Assembly (NCBI GenBank): GCA_900541645.1
Contig: UQKQ01000006.1
Span: forward strand, 1-64,000
Source of the DNA: an uncultured Collinsella sp.
GTDB lineage: Bacteria; Actinomycetota; Coriobacteriia; Coriobacteriales; Coriobacteriaceae
Direction: 5' to 3'
Length of the DNA: 64,000 nt
Shown here: positions 8,766-17,550 of the stretch, piece by piece
Layout of the letters: each line of letters starts with the position of its first letter
Position numbering within the stretch: position 1 is the first letter of the stretch
Translations under genes and position numbers: made by a program
The notes under the pieces: model-generated
The model's input: the letters and a program-made list of their open reading frames with translations, nothing else
Databases searched by the model: none
What the model was told of the DNA's origin: nothing

Positions 8766-10565
8766 TTAGCAGTCCGCACCCTGTGCGTGGACCGTGCGCT
8801 TCTCCCGATACATATTGTGGTCGGCGACACGATATACATCGGCCAGCGTATTTCCAGCCGTCTCGACGGTCGCCACGCCAATCGATGCGCTGACCGTCAG
8901 GGCCTCATCGCTTACCGCGGCAAGACCGAGACGAAGATCCTGTTCCAGCCCGAGCGCAGACTCGTTGTCAGTATGGGGGCAAACCAGCAAAAACTCGTCG
9001 CCGCCAAGGCGCATCGGCAGATAATCCGCACCAGCCACCCGCCGCAGCACGGACGCCGTCCGTCGCAGCAGTTCATCCCCCATCTCGTGACCATAGATGT
9101 CGTTGGTCCGCTTGAGATAATTGCAGTCCAACATAATCACGCTCACGGGCAAGTCCTCGTTTACCAGGCTATCTCCGCGCGATTCAAGATAGTTGCGGTT
9201 GCGAAGCCCCGTCAGTTTGTCTTGATATGACAGCTCCTCGGCATGCTTGACCATCGATATGTTGTGCGTCGCCACGACGACCGACTCCAGCCGGCCTTGC
9301 TCATCGCGATGCTGGGGGACAACCTGTAGCGAGTACCAAGCGCCTCGACAATCTCGCACCTCGGCAGCCAAGTACGGTACGCCCTCCATACGTTCACGAA
9401 GCGAACTTACATCTACGAGGCCCACAACCGCTTCGCGGCTTTCGGGGCTCACGATATCCCGGCAGACCGTGTCCATAAAGTCATATGCCTCGCTGTGCTC
9501 GGCAAATATTTTCGCTATCGCCGGCGACATATTGATCCCCTCGATCTCGAGGGTGTCGAGATGCAAAAGGAAGGTCGAATCGTAGATGGCGCTTATGGCA
9601 TTGATAATGCCGAGCTGTTTATCCTTTTCGACCAAATTGCGGTGGTCAACGATATTTCGAGCCAACAGCACCACGACCCAAAACGCAAGACACACCAAGA
9701 CGCCGACGGCGACAAATGAAATCCTGTCAGACATGACCTCAGATTTGGGATATAGCGCAAACAGGCGGTAGTCCTTATATGCCGCACGCACGGCATACCA
9801 TTCGTCTCCTCGATATTCGATGCGCGTCAGGCCGTCGTCTTTCCACTCAACTCCTACGCTGGTGAGGAGTCGGGCGAGCGACACGTCAGCATCGGCACTG
9901 TTGGATGAGACAATCTCCGCATCCTCCATAACAAGCACCGTGGGACCCTGGTGGAAGGTACTGTTCGAAAGCACGTCGGCTATGGCATATGAATAGTCGT
10001 CCGCCGTATCGGAAACAAGTGAGCGGTATGCCAGGGCAACGCCGTCGCCATACGGAACAGCACAGACGGCAAAAACGACACCACGGCGCTCATCGACAGT
10101 TGAGTAGGTCACTTTGGAACCTTGATACATCGATGCGACCGGCGAACAGGCCAACTCATCTCGCCACAACATGAGCGGATCGCGACCATCGATGTCGTAG
10201 TGGGCAGCCATATGGCCATCGGAGTCCATGACCATCAGCCCCGAAAGGTTCTCGGCATGGACAAATTGCTCGATAAGATCGTCGTTAACCTCAACGCGAT
10301 CAGAGGACAGGAACGTCGCAAACGATTCGACCGCGGCGAGCAAATCGTGCGTCGCCTCGGTTTTTCTCCCCTGTTCGTAGCGGTCATATTTTTCGCAAGC
10401 GTTCTCCAAAAACACCATGGTTTCTTGGCCAAACCCAAGCGTTTTTTCGAGGCAGCGATGGGTTCCAACCGTATACAACAGGCCTAACAAGACGGCGCTG
10501 ACAATAACGCTGGCAGCTATGACGTTCAGAGTCTTTCGACTCAAGCGGTGCTCATCAGTTGTCAT
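8766..10565 (-). CDS. Membrane sensor diguanylate cyclase (GGDEF)
   Basis: 599 residues. TM1 at about 13-32, a long extracytoplasmic region to about 285 (dCache-like from length and placement), TM2 at about 285-303, a PAS-like segment (about 320-430, ending VVATHNISMVKHAEEL), then a GGDEF domain from DKLTGLRNRNYL. The active-site motif LGGDEF is intact (GGDEF at 521-525), so synthesis of cyclic di-GMP from two GTP is predicted. The usual inhibitory RxxD five residues before it is absent. Its start overlaps the stop of the solute-binding-protein gene by 4 bases, which suggests the binding protein reports a ligand to this cyclase. Confidence 0.9.
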   Translation of the reverse strand: MTTDEHRLSRKTLNVIAASVIVSAVLLGLLYTVGTHRCLEKTLGFGQETMVFLENACEKYDRYEQGRKTEATHDLLAAVESFATFLSSDRVEVNDDLIEQFVHAENLSGLMVMDSDGHMAAHYDIDGRDPLMLWRDELACSPVASMYQGSKVTYSTVDERRGVVFAVCAVPYGDGVALAYRSLVSDTADDYSYAIADVLSNSTFHQGPTVLVMEDAEIVSSNSADADVSLARLLTSVGVEWKDDGLTRIEYRGDEWYAVRAAYKDYRLFALYPKSEVMSDRISFVAVGVLVCLAFWVVVLLARNIVDHRNLVEKDKQLGIINAISAIYDSTFLLHLDTLEIEGINMSPAIAKIFAEHSEAYDFMDTVCRDIVSPESREAVVGLVDVSSLRERMEGVPYLAAEVRDCRGAWYSLQVVPQHRDEQGRLESVVVATHNISMVKHAEELSYQDKLTGLRNRNYLESRGDSLVNEDLPVSVIMLDCNYLKRTNDIYGHEMGDELLRRTASVLRRVAGADYLPMRLGGDEFLLVCPHTDNESALGLEQDLRLGLAAVSDEALTVSASIGVATVETAGNTLADVYRVADHNMYREKRTVHAQGADC

Positions 10566-11434
10566 GAATTTCCTCCTTGCCCGCCCGTCGTCGCTCCTGT
10601 CTTGTAATTGCCCACAATACGGTCAATCGTGCCATCTCGATCCATGTCGAACAGCGCGGTATTGAGATCCTTTACGACCGATCCTTCATAGCTGTCATCA
10701 AACGCGACGCCCAGGTCAACCGTCATAACATTGTCGGCAAACACACGGTAAACGCCGGGATACTGAGCAACGAGTCGGTCAAGCGACTGGACATCCGCCA
10801 TCCAGCAGTCAACGTACCCTTTGACTAGAGCGGCTTTGCAGAGTTCGGCAGAGCCATATGATTTGATTTGAACGTCCGACGAGACCCCCAGATCCCCCGC
10901 AAGCAATCGGCGTTCACTCACCGAACCCGCAATCACCGCAATGGTCTTACTTCCATCGAGATGTGCCAAGGACTTGATGCCACTCGTTTTCTTGGCGGCA
11001 ACCGAGACCGTCACGGTTAGATACGGCTCGGTCCAGTAATACTTATCCTCGCGATAACAGGGAGAATAGTCACACCACAGGCAATCGATATCACCGTTTT
11101 TGAGCAGCCGGTCGCGATCGTTCCAGTCAATATCGACAAACTGTGGCTTGAGCCCCGCACGCTTGCAGGCCTCGCGGGCGATGTCGATATCGATACCGGC
11201 GTAATCGCCCGTGGTATCGACATACACATAGGGGTCGTTATCCGTAACGCCGATTTTGAGCACCGGGAGATCTCTATCGGCTTCATTCGAGGAGGAAGAA
11301 CTGCTTCGAACGGTATACGTCAGGGAGCCCGCACAGACGGCAACAAGGAGTATGAGCGTAAACGAGACGATGGTGGCCCGCTTGATGCGTCTGGGCACGT
11401 GCCCCCTTTCATCGAAACAGCAGTCGGAGTTCAT
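10562..11434 (-). CDS. Membrane-tethered family 3 solute-binding protein
   Basis: About 290 residues from the ATG at 11434. A hydrophobic segment (TIVSFTLILLVAVCAGSL) makes an uncleaved anchor or signal peptide. The rest is a type II periplasmic-binding fold of the amino-acid family: LKIGVTDNDPYVYVD, GIDIDIAREACKRAG, DCLWCDYS, TVSVAAKK, and the late DRDGTIDRIVGNY. No permease or ATPase gene accompanies it; instead the next gene is the GGDEF sensor with a 4-base overlap. A role in ligand sensing rather than transport is therefore inferred. The start is uncertain because no strong ribosome binding site is seen; an ATG lies at 11452. Confidence 0.82.
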   Translation of the reverse strand: MNSDCCFDERGHVPRRIKRATIVSFTLILLVAVCAGSLTYTVRSSSSSSNEADRDLPVLKIGVTDNDPYVYVDTTGDYAGIDIDIAREACKRAGLKPQFVDIDWNDRDRLLKNGDIDCLWCDYSPCYREDKYYWTEPYLTVTVSVAAKKTSGIKSLAHLDGSKTIAVIAGSVSERRLLAGDLGVSSDVQIKSYGSAELCKAALVKGYVDCWMADVQSLDRLVAQYPGVYRVFADNVMTVDLGVAFDDSYEGSVVKDLNTALFDMDRDGTIDRIVGNYKTGATTGGQGGNS

Positions 11435-11461
11435 TTTATTACCCGGGCGCATATGCGACAG

Positions 11462-11499
11462 TAAAAAAGCGCCTCGCCCAAGACGGGCAAGGCGCCAAA
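11462..11499 (-). terminator. Intrinsic terminator after purB
   Basis: GGCGCCTTGCCC/GGGCGAGGCGC stem followed by a T-run on the minus strand, 40 bases past the purB stop. Confidence 0.85.
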
Positions 11500-11538
11500 G
11501 GTTGAAATGCATCCGCAAGCGGTCGAATTAGGTTAACC

Positions 11539-12885
11539 CTACTCGAAGCTCAGCTGCTCCAGGCGATCGAAGACCGTATCGATGCGGGTGAGGAAGTCCC
11601 ACGGATCAAAAATCTCGTCGAGCTTCTCCTGGCTGACGGTGCAGCGCGGATCGGCCTCGAGACGCTCCTTAAAGGTGGGGCCAGAGACACAATCCTGCAC
11701 CTCGTGCCAGGTGGCCATGGCGTTCTCCTGCACAATGGCGTACGCATCCTCGCGGGTGATACCCGTATCGACGAGGGCAAGCAGGACCTTGGAGGAGAAG
11801 ATGAGGCCGCGGGTCTTGTTGAGATTGGCCATCATGCGGGCCGGATACAGCTGCAGGCCGTCGATAACGCGAATGAGGCACTGGAACATATGGTCAAGCG
11901 CGATGAAGCTATCGGCCTGGGCGACACGCTCGGCGGAAGAGTGCGAAATGTCGCGCTCGTGCCACAGGGCGACGTTGTCGAAGGCGACCTGGGCGTTGGA
12001 CTTCACGACGCGCGACAGACCGCAGACCTTCTCCATGGTGATGGGGTTGCGCTTGTGCGGCATGGCGGAGCTGCCCTTTTGGCCCTTGCGGAAGGGCTCC
12101 TCGGCCTCGAGTGTATCGGTCTTCTGCAGGTTGCGGACCTCGGTCGCGATGCGCTCGCAGGTGGCCGCTGTAGTGGCAAGCACGCCGGCAAGATAGGCGT
12201 GGTGATCGCGGCTGATGACCTGCGTGGACAGCGGGTCGTGAACCAGACCCAGGTGCTCACAGACGTACTCCTCGACGAACGGCTCGATGGAGCTGTAGGT
12301 GCCGACGGCACCGGAGATGGCACCGAAGGCAACGTTCTTGCGAGCATCCTCAAGACGATCAAGGTCGCGCTTGAGTTCCCATGCCCAAGAGCCAAACTTC
12401 ATGCCGAAGGTCATCGGCTCAGCATGGATGCCATGGGTGCGTCCGGCGCAGAGCGTATTGCGCTCCTCGAAGGCGCGGCGCTTGCAGATCACGCCGAGCT
12501 TCTTGACGTCCTCGATAATCAGGTCACACGCCTGAGTAAGCTGATAGCACAGAGCAGTATCACCCAGGTCGGAGCTGGTCATACCGTAGTGAACCCAGCG
12601 ACTAGGCTTGGGCTCGCCCTCGGGAACATCGGCGTCGATATATTCCTTCATGTTGGTCAGGAAGGCGATGACATCGTGGCGCGTGACCTCCTCGATCTCA
12701 TCGACCTTCGCCTTCTCAAAGTTGGCATGGTCGCGGATCCACTGGGCTTCGTCTTTAGAAATGCCGATCTTGCCGAGCTCCGCCTGGGCCTCGCAGGCCA
12801 GAACCTCGATCTCCTGCCAAATGGCATACTTGTTCTCGAGGGAGAAGATATGTCCCATCTCCGGGCGGGTATAGCGATCGATCAT
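11539..12885 (-). CDS. purB: Adenylosuccinate lyase
   Basis: 448 residues, fumarase/aspartase superfamily. It cleaves SAICAR and adenylosuccinate, each time releasing fumarate, and so acts twice in purine synthesis. Signatures: the N-terminal RYTRPEM, HYGMTSSDLGDTA, the catalytic RTHGIHAEP (general acid His), and the flexible loop with the family motif SSAMPHKRNP. A GGAG precedes the ATG at 12885. A TACAAT -10-like hexamer lies at 12933-12938 (minus strand). It is monocistronic with its own terminator. Confidence 0.97.
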   Translation of the reverse strand: MIDRYTRPEMGHIFSLENKYAIWQEIEVLACEAQAELGKIGISKDEAQWIRDHANFEKAKVDEIEEVTRHDVIAFLTNMKEYIDADVPEGEPKPSRWVHYGMTSSDLGDTALCYQLTQACDLIIEDVKKLGVICKRRAFEERNTLCAGRTHGIHAEPMTFGMKFGSWAWELKRDLDRLEDARKNVAFGAISGAVGTYSSIEPFVEEYVCEHLGLVHDPLSTQVISRDHHAYLAGVLATTAATCERIATEVRNLQKTDTLEAEEPFRKGQKGSSAMPHKRNPITMEKVCGLSRVVKSNAQVAFDNVALWHERDISHSSAERVAQADSFIALDHMFQCLIRVIDGLQLYPARMMANLNKTRGLIFSSKVLLALVDTGITREDAYAIVQENAMATWHEVQDCVSGPTFKERLEADPRCTVSQEKLDEIFDPWDFLTRIDTVFDRLEQLSFE

Positions 12886-12988
12886 AGCGGCTCCTTTTTG
12901 GTTATTGGCACGTTGGTCGTAACTTAACCATTGTACCGTGCGCGGGTGCGAGTATGGGCAGCAGGCATTAACCTAACATTTTGGAATT

Positions 12989-13397
12989 GGAGCGGGCATG
13001 GGGACATCCGCGCATTTGCTTCGCAAATCCGCACCGGCTGCGGTCGATCTCCTCGGATTCACGGAGACGATGGGGAAGACTTTGTTGAATTGGCCGTCCC
13101 AAGGTCTCCCGCGCTCGATGGAGCGGGCAACGGGACGTCCGCGTATTTGCTTCGCAAATCCGCACCGGCTGCGGTCGATCTCCTCGGATTCACGGAGACG
13201 ATGGGGAAGACTTTGTTGAATTGGCCGTCCCAAGGTCTCCCGCGCTCGATGGAGCGGGCAACGGGACGTCCGCGTATTTGCTTCGCAAATCCGCACCGGC
13301 TGCGGTCGCCTATCGGCGACCTTGCCTGCTCGCTATAAACGCTTCGCGTTTATTTAACGCTCGCACCCTGTCGGGTTCGAGTCCCGGCACTTTATTG
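12989..13397. repeat. Tandem 131-bp repeats and tRNA-flanking module (tRNA-Gly copy)
   Basis: Two nearly identical 131-base units (12989-13119 and 13120-13250) are followed by a truncated third (13251 to about 13307). Each unit begins with a copy of the tRNA-Gly 3' end (GGAGCGGGCAACGGGA in the second and third) and carries an ATTTGC/GCAAAT hairpin and a CCGCACCGGCTGCGG hairpin. After the third start the sequence changes into a GGTCG/CGACC hairpin, an ATAAACGC/GCGTTTAT hairpin (13334-13352) and an inverted T-arm (13371-13386). Open frames through the block are repeat artefacts. This explains the 12886-13440 gap. Confidence 0.8.
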
Positions 13398-13431
13398 AAA
13401 AAGGCACAGTAACGAAACGTTACCGTGCCTG
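13398..13431 (-). terminator. Intrinsic terminator of tRNA-Gly
   Basis: AGGCACGGTAACG/CGTTACTGTGCCT stem followed by TTTTTC on the minus strand, 10 bases after the tRNA. Confidence 0.85.
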
Positions 13432-13440
13432 AAATTCGAA

Positions 13441-13515
13441 TGGAGCGGGCAACGGGACTCGAACCCGCGAGTGTCAGCTTGGGAAGCTGATGCCTTACCA
13501 CTTGGCGATGCCCGC
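13441..13515 (-). tRNA. tRNA-Gly (CCC)
   Basis: 75 bases with encoded CCA. Acceptor GCGGGCA pairs with TGCCCGC, anticodon loop TTCCCAA (anticodon CCC), T-arm CGGGTTCGAGTCCCG. Confidence 0.96.
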
Positions 13516-13528
13516 TTGTGTGTTGGCT

Positions 13529-13558
13529 AGTATAACGCGGTTGTCTTGTTCGATACAA
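13529..13558 (-). promoter_or_regulatory. Promoter of tRNA-Gly
   Basis: Minus strand: -35 TTGTAT (13553-13558), 18-base spacer, -10 TATACT (13529-13534). The rest of 13559-13812 holds nothing I can name apart from the ribosome binding site of the adhesin gene. Confidence 0.6.
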
Positions 13559-13812
13559 GGGTGGCGATACTTGTTTTAGCTGTGGAGATTCGTTTGAAAA
13601 TCGCGTCAATTGTGGAGACGAGGACCTTTGACTTCCTGTTCACCTTATCTTCTACCTGCGCTTTTGCTTGATTGTTGTATTTGAGCTCAATTTGTCAGGA
13701 ATTGGGCAAGCTTTTGGTCAGGCTCCGGTACTTACCCGCATGAACCTCGGGGGTAGCCTCATCCTACGCGTCGCAACGTCCCCATGCGGCGCACGAGGGA
13801 TAAGGAGCAGCC

Positions 13813-16800
13813 ATGTCCAACGCACCCACGCACTCTGTCCACAGCGCAATCGCAACAGGTCCGCTGCTCCTGCTCCTCTTCCTGCTGTTCGGCTACCTGG
13901 CACCGGGAGCCGCATTTGCCGTCGATGGCTACGACCAGCTCGGCTTCCGCACTATCAGCGATGATTGTGGGCCGTTCTTCATCGGCAAGTATGAAGCTCA
14001 AGACGCCTCGATTGCCTACTGCATGAACCAGGAACGCCCCGGGCCCACCAAGCCGGGCGGCCCATGGCTCAACTTTGATCAAGGCTGGGTGTGGCTCGAC
14101 GACGAGTTCGCGGCAATCGTTTGTCACGGATATCCTACCGCCACGTCGTTTGGCGGTTACCATCTTTCACCCGATCGCGCCCGCGCCGCCACCCAACTCG
14201 CCGTATGGATGCTCAACGGCACTACCCATGTCGACGGCACCTACTCCTACACGACCGCTCAGGGCAAAACCAAGAGCGGGCACTTTACCGCCGACGATGA
14301 AGTCGTGGCGGCTGCGCGGTGGCTCCACGACAGCGCAAAATCAGGAAGCATCAAAGCCGCTCCGCACCGCGCGCGACGCTATCTAGGAACCGTATCGGGC
14401 GGCAGCAGACGTCAAGACATGCTCTATGTACTGCCGGCGGTCTCTGTTTCCTTCCAAAAGCAGTCTGCGAACACTGTTATTACCAGCGGAAACAATACCT
14501 ATCAGTTTACCGGGGCAACATTCGATGTTTTTGAGAGCGCCGGCGACGCACATGTCGGCACCATCAAGATGGACGGCAACGGTCGAGCACAGGCAACACT
14601 TCTGCCCAATACGGCATACTACCTAGTTGAAACGAAGGCGCCGGCCGGCTATGTCCCCCGTCGTGATCGCATCGCCTTTACCACGGGGAATGACGGTGGA
14701 CAGGTCGCCATTGATGAACAGCCCGGCACCATCAACCTGTGTATCGTAAAACTCGATGCCGCGACGAATGCCGGCCCCCAGGTGGGATCTTCACTCGCAG
14801 GAGCAGAGTTCACGTGTGTGTCGCAATCAACCCCTGGATGGGCGCAAATCCTCACGACCGACGAAAGCGGTCGAGCCACCCTCACCGATGTCCCCCTAGG
14901 AACCTTTACCATCTATGAATCAAAAGCCCCCGAGGGCTACCTGCCATCCAACGATAGCTGGTCCTATACCGTTAGAGCCGACCAGCTCGGTGATTCAGGC
15001 GTGGTCGAGATCGAATCGCGCGTTTCCGATATCCCCATTGCGTTTGACCTTGAGATTTCCAAATTCAAGGACTACGGCAATAGCGATCAATCCGGCCTGG
15101 AGCAGCCGGCAGGAGGTGTTGTCTTTGAGGTTGTCAGCAACAGCTCTCAGCAGGTTGTTGGCACACTGACCACAAACATCTATGGCTTTGCCTCCACCAA
15201 AGATCAGCCCGAAGCATGGTTTGGCGCAGGCAAGCGACCCGCCGGTGTCCACGGAGCCATCCCATACGACCGCGCCGGCTACACCGTTCGTGAGGTTCCG
15301 GAAACCGTCCCAGAGGGTTTTAAACGTGCAGGGGAATGGACCGTCGAGGCCAATCAGATTTCCGACGGCGCCGAGCTTCAATATATCGTGGACAACCACG
15401 CTCTGTCGACGCATCTCCAGATTGTAAAACGCGATGCCCAAACAGGCGCTTCTGTTCCCCTAGCCGGATTCGCCTTCCAACTCCTCGACAGCAATCACGA
15501 ACCTGTCTCACAAACTTGCTGGTATCCAGCACATAACGTAATGGATACCTTTACGACTGACGCGACCGGGACCGTCACACTGCCCGAATCGCTCGTGCCG
15601 GGCACCTATTATGTACGCGAAACCTCGGCCAAAGAGCCCTATCTTGTCGGCAAAGAGATCGAGGTAAACATACCCGCCGACATGAACCTAACGCCCGTTG
15701 CAATCGCCTCGTATTATGACCACGCCGCGACCGGAAACATCAGGATCGTTAAAACCGATGTCGTAGACGGCAGCAGCCTCGCGGGCGCCATCTTTGAGAT
15801 CCGTGCCTCGGGTGATATCGTGCGCCCCGACGGTAGCATTGCCGCGCTCGACGGTGAGACTGTCGCTACCGTCACAACGGATGAAACTGGAGAAGCACGC
15901 GCGGACGACCTCCCGCTGGGATCTGGCACCGCACGCTACGAGGTTGTCGAGACTCAAGCGCCGGCAGGCTTCTTACTCGACCGGACGCCCCATATCGTAG
16001 ACCTCGCTTATGCCGACCAGAAAACACCCGTTGTAGAAGCACGGCTTAACGTATCCGACGATTACACCAAGGTTGATATCTCCAAGGTCGATGCAAGCGG
16101 AGAGCAGGAAATGAAAGGCGCACAACTCACCTTATATGGTCCCGATAAAACCGAAATAGACTCCTGGACCTCATCCGACAAGCCGCACCGCATCGAACAT
16201 CTTGCACCCGGCACCTACTCGTTGCGCGAAACGATGTCTCCGCGGACCTATGACCTTGCCGAGGAGATAACGTTTGAAATAAAGGATACGGGAGAAGTCC
16301 AATCCGTCGCGATGAAGGATGCGCCCATCGAGATCAAAGGACAGGTCGACAAGCGTCAGGAACTTGTCCAACCTATCGGGAAGGGTCTGTTGGCTAACGG
16401 CGATGGAAAAAACCGCGCCGCGATGCAAACCAATACGGATGGGCTTTTCTCCTATATCATCGATGCTCGAAACGATTCCGCTACTTGGGTTGATGAGTTT
16501 ACGATTACCGATGATCTTGAGTGCGCCAAAGACGGCACGGCGAGATTCGTCTCAATCGAAACCCCCGTCGCCATCGGCGACCTCAACGGTCTGTGCAACG
16601 TGTGGTATCGCACGACGCCGTTGGACTCGACAGACATCGATGAGCCGGCAAACGCGACGCTTGACGATGGGCACGAAAATCCTTGGCTTGAGTCCGACGA
16701 AGTAAAAGAGAGTCTGGGTGAGGATTGCCGCCTCGTCGATTACGACGGCTGGCACCTCTGGAAGGCGGATGTCTCGACCACGGAATCCACCACGCTCGAG

Positions 16801-17244
16801 GCGAAAGAACTCGACCTTGCATCCAATACCGTCGTGACGGGCATTCGCATTGAATACGGTGCAGCAGCCGCCGACTTTACGACTCGAAGCGATACGGATT
16901 CTTGGACCCGCGATGATCTCAAAGATGAGCACGACGACCTTGACGATGCCAGAGCAATCCTTGGCACAGACGCTCGGGGCGCAGTCGTGCACATGCAGGC
17001 AACGTCGGCTTATACACCCCAAACTGCACTCACCAACAGCGCACGCGTCGATCTTTGCCGCAACGGCGGCGGCGATAAACTTGAGTCACATGACGAGGAC
17101 AGTGTCATTCAACGCTGTACCCTACCGCAGGACCTACCGGCAACAGGATCAGCCCCCATCGCCGCTTGCATCACCGCGCTCCTGACCTCGGGTGCCGCAG
17201 CCCTATGGTTCGCTCGCCTTAGGTCAATCCCAAAGAAGCGCTAG
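13813..17244 (+). CDS. LPXTG-anchored thioester/Cna-B adhesin
   Basis: 1143 residues, start fixed by AAGGAG 6 bases upstream. A signal peptide (about 1-36) is followed by a thioester domain: Cys70 in YCMNQ and Gln128 in TQLAVW (TQxA motif), the pair that forms the internal thioester for covalent host binding. Six SpaA/Cna-B-like domains follow, each ending in an E-containing (E)TxAPxGY-type strand (near 272, 370, 495, 600, 720 and 803). A less regular region runs about 860-1095. The C-terminus has sortase motif LPATG (1108-1112), a membrane helix and RLRSIPKKR. No sortase or pilin gene is adjacent, so a stand-alone cell-wall adhesin is most likely. Confidence 0.92.
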   Translation: MSNAPTHSVHSAIATGPLLLLLFLLFGYLAPGAAFAVDGYDQLGFRTISDDCGPFFIGKYEAQDASIAYCMNQERPGPTKPGGPWLNFDQGWVWLDDEFAAIVCHGYPTATSFGGYHLSPDRARAATQLAVWMLNGTTHVDGTYSYTTAQGKTKSGHFTADDEVVAAARWLHDSAKSGSIKAAPHRARRYLGTVSGGSRRQDMLYVLPAVSVSFQKQSANTVITSGNNTYQFTGATFDVFESAGDAHVGTIKMDGNGRAQATLLPNTAYYLVETKAPAGYVPRRDRIAFTTGNDGGQVAIDEQPGTINLCIVKLDAATNAGPQVGSSLAGAEFTCVSQSTPGWAQILTTDESGRATLTDVPLGTFTIYESKAPEGYLPSNDSWSYTVRADQLGDSGVVEIESRVSDIPIAFDLEISKFKDYGNSDQSGLEQPAGGVVFEVVSNSSQQVVGTLTTNIYGFASTKDQPEAWFGAGKRPAGVHGAIPYDRAGYTVREVPETVPEGFKRAGEWTVEANQISDGAELQYIVDNHALSTHLQIVKRDAQTGASVPLAGFAFQLLDSNHEPVSQTCWYPAHNVMDTFTTDATGTVTLPESLVPGTYYVRETSAKEPYLVGKEIEVNIPADMNLTPVAIASYYDHAATGNIRIVKTDVVDGSSLAGAIFEIRASGDIVRPDGSIAALDGETVATVTTDETGEARADDLPLGSGTARYEVVETQAPAGFLLDRTPHIVDLAYADQKTPVVEARLNVSDDYTKVDISKVDASGEQEMKGAQLTLYGPDKTEIDSWTSSDKPHRIEHLAPGTYSLRETMSPRTYDLAEEITFEIKDTGEVQSVAMKDAPIEIKGQVDKRQELVQPIGKGLLANGDGKNRAAMQTNTDGLFSYIIDARNDSATWVDEFTITDDLECAKDGTARFVSIETPVAIGDLNGLCNVWYRTTPLDSTDIDEPANATLDDGHENPWLESDEVKESLGEDCRLVDYDGWHLWKADVSTTESTTLEAKELDLASNTVVTGIRIEYGAAAADFTTRSDTDSWTRDDLKDEHDDLDDARAILGTDARGAVVHMQATSAYTPQTALTNSARVDLCRNGGGDKLESHDEDSVIQRCTLPQDLPATGSAPIAACITALLTSGAAALWFARLRSIPKKR

Positions 17245-17251
17245 CGCGATG

Positions 17252-17290
17252 AAAAAGCGGGCGAGCCAGTCCCCCGGCTCGCCCGCTTTC
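17252..17290. terminator. Bidirectional terminator between convergent genes
   Basis: AAAGCGGGCGAGCC/GGCTCGCCCGCTTT perfect stem with A- and T-runs, between the adhesin (plus) and the small membrane protein (minus). Confidence 0.9.
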
Positions 17291-17310
17291 AATCATTTAA
17301 ATCGCCGTAT

Positions 17311-17529
17311 CTACTCTGCAGACGAAGATCCACCATCAACGATTGCTTGCTCGGACTCAGGAATCCCATCGGCACCCGTGCTCTGTTCTTGCTCCACCTC
17401 TTCGCTGATTGCGGAGGCGGGGGTCGAGCCCTTCGCGCCCACGATATAGGCGGCTCCAAACCCCAACGCAATGGCAATCAAGGTCAAAATCACGTAGACA
17501 GGCCAATGGCGCTTAATATACGAAAACAC
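17311..17529 (-). CDS. Small single-span membrane protein
   Basis: 72 residues, function not recognised. One hydrophobic helix (about 10-31, VYVILTLIAIALGFGAAYIVG) preceded by a basic KRHW, then an acidic Ser/Glu-rich tail. It begins 21 bases after the stop of the large M28-fold gene, so it probably belongs to that transcript and may be an accessory partner; this is inference. Confidence 0.6.
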   Translation of the reverse strand: MFSYIKRHWPVYVILTLIAIALGFGAAYIVGAKGSTPASAISEEVEQEQSTGADGIPESEQAIVDGGSSSAE

Positions 17530-17550
17530 GTTGACTCCTTAGAGCTCCGT

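Noticed and set aside
12989..13307. CRISPR array
   Set aside because: Units are 131 bases and nearly identical throughout, with no unique spacers and no cas genes nearby.
12931..13338. Repeated short peptides (RICFANPHRLR-like) from the tandem block
   Set aside because: They arise from the 131-base DNA repeat and hairpins read in several frames on both strands; no start signals.
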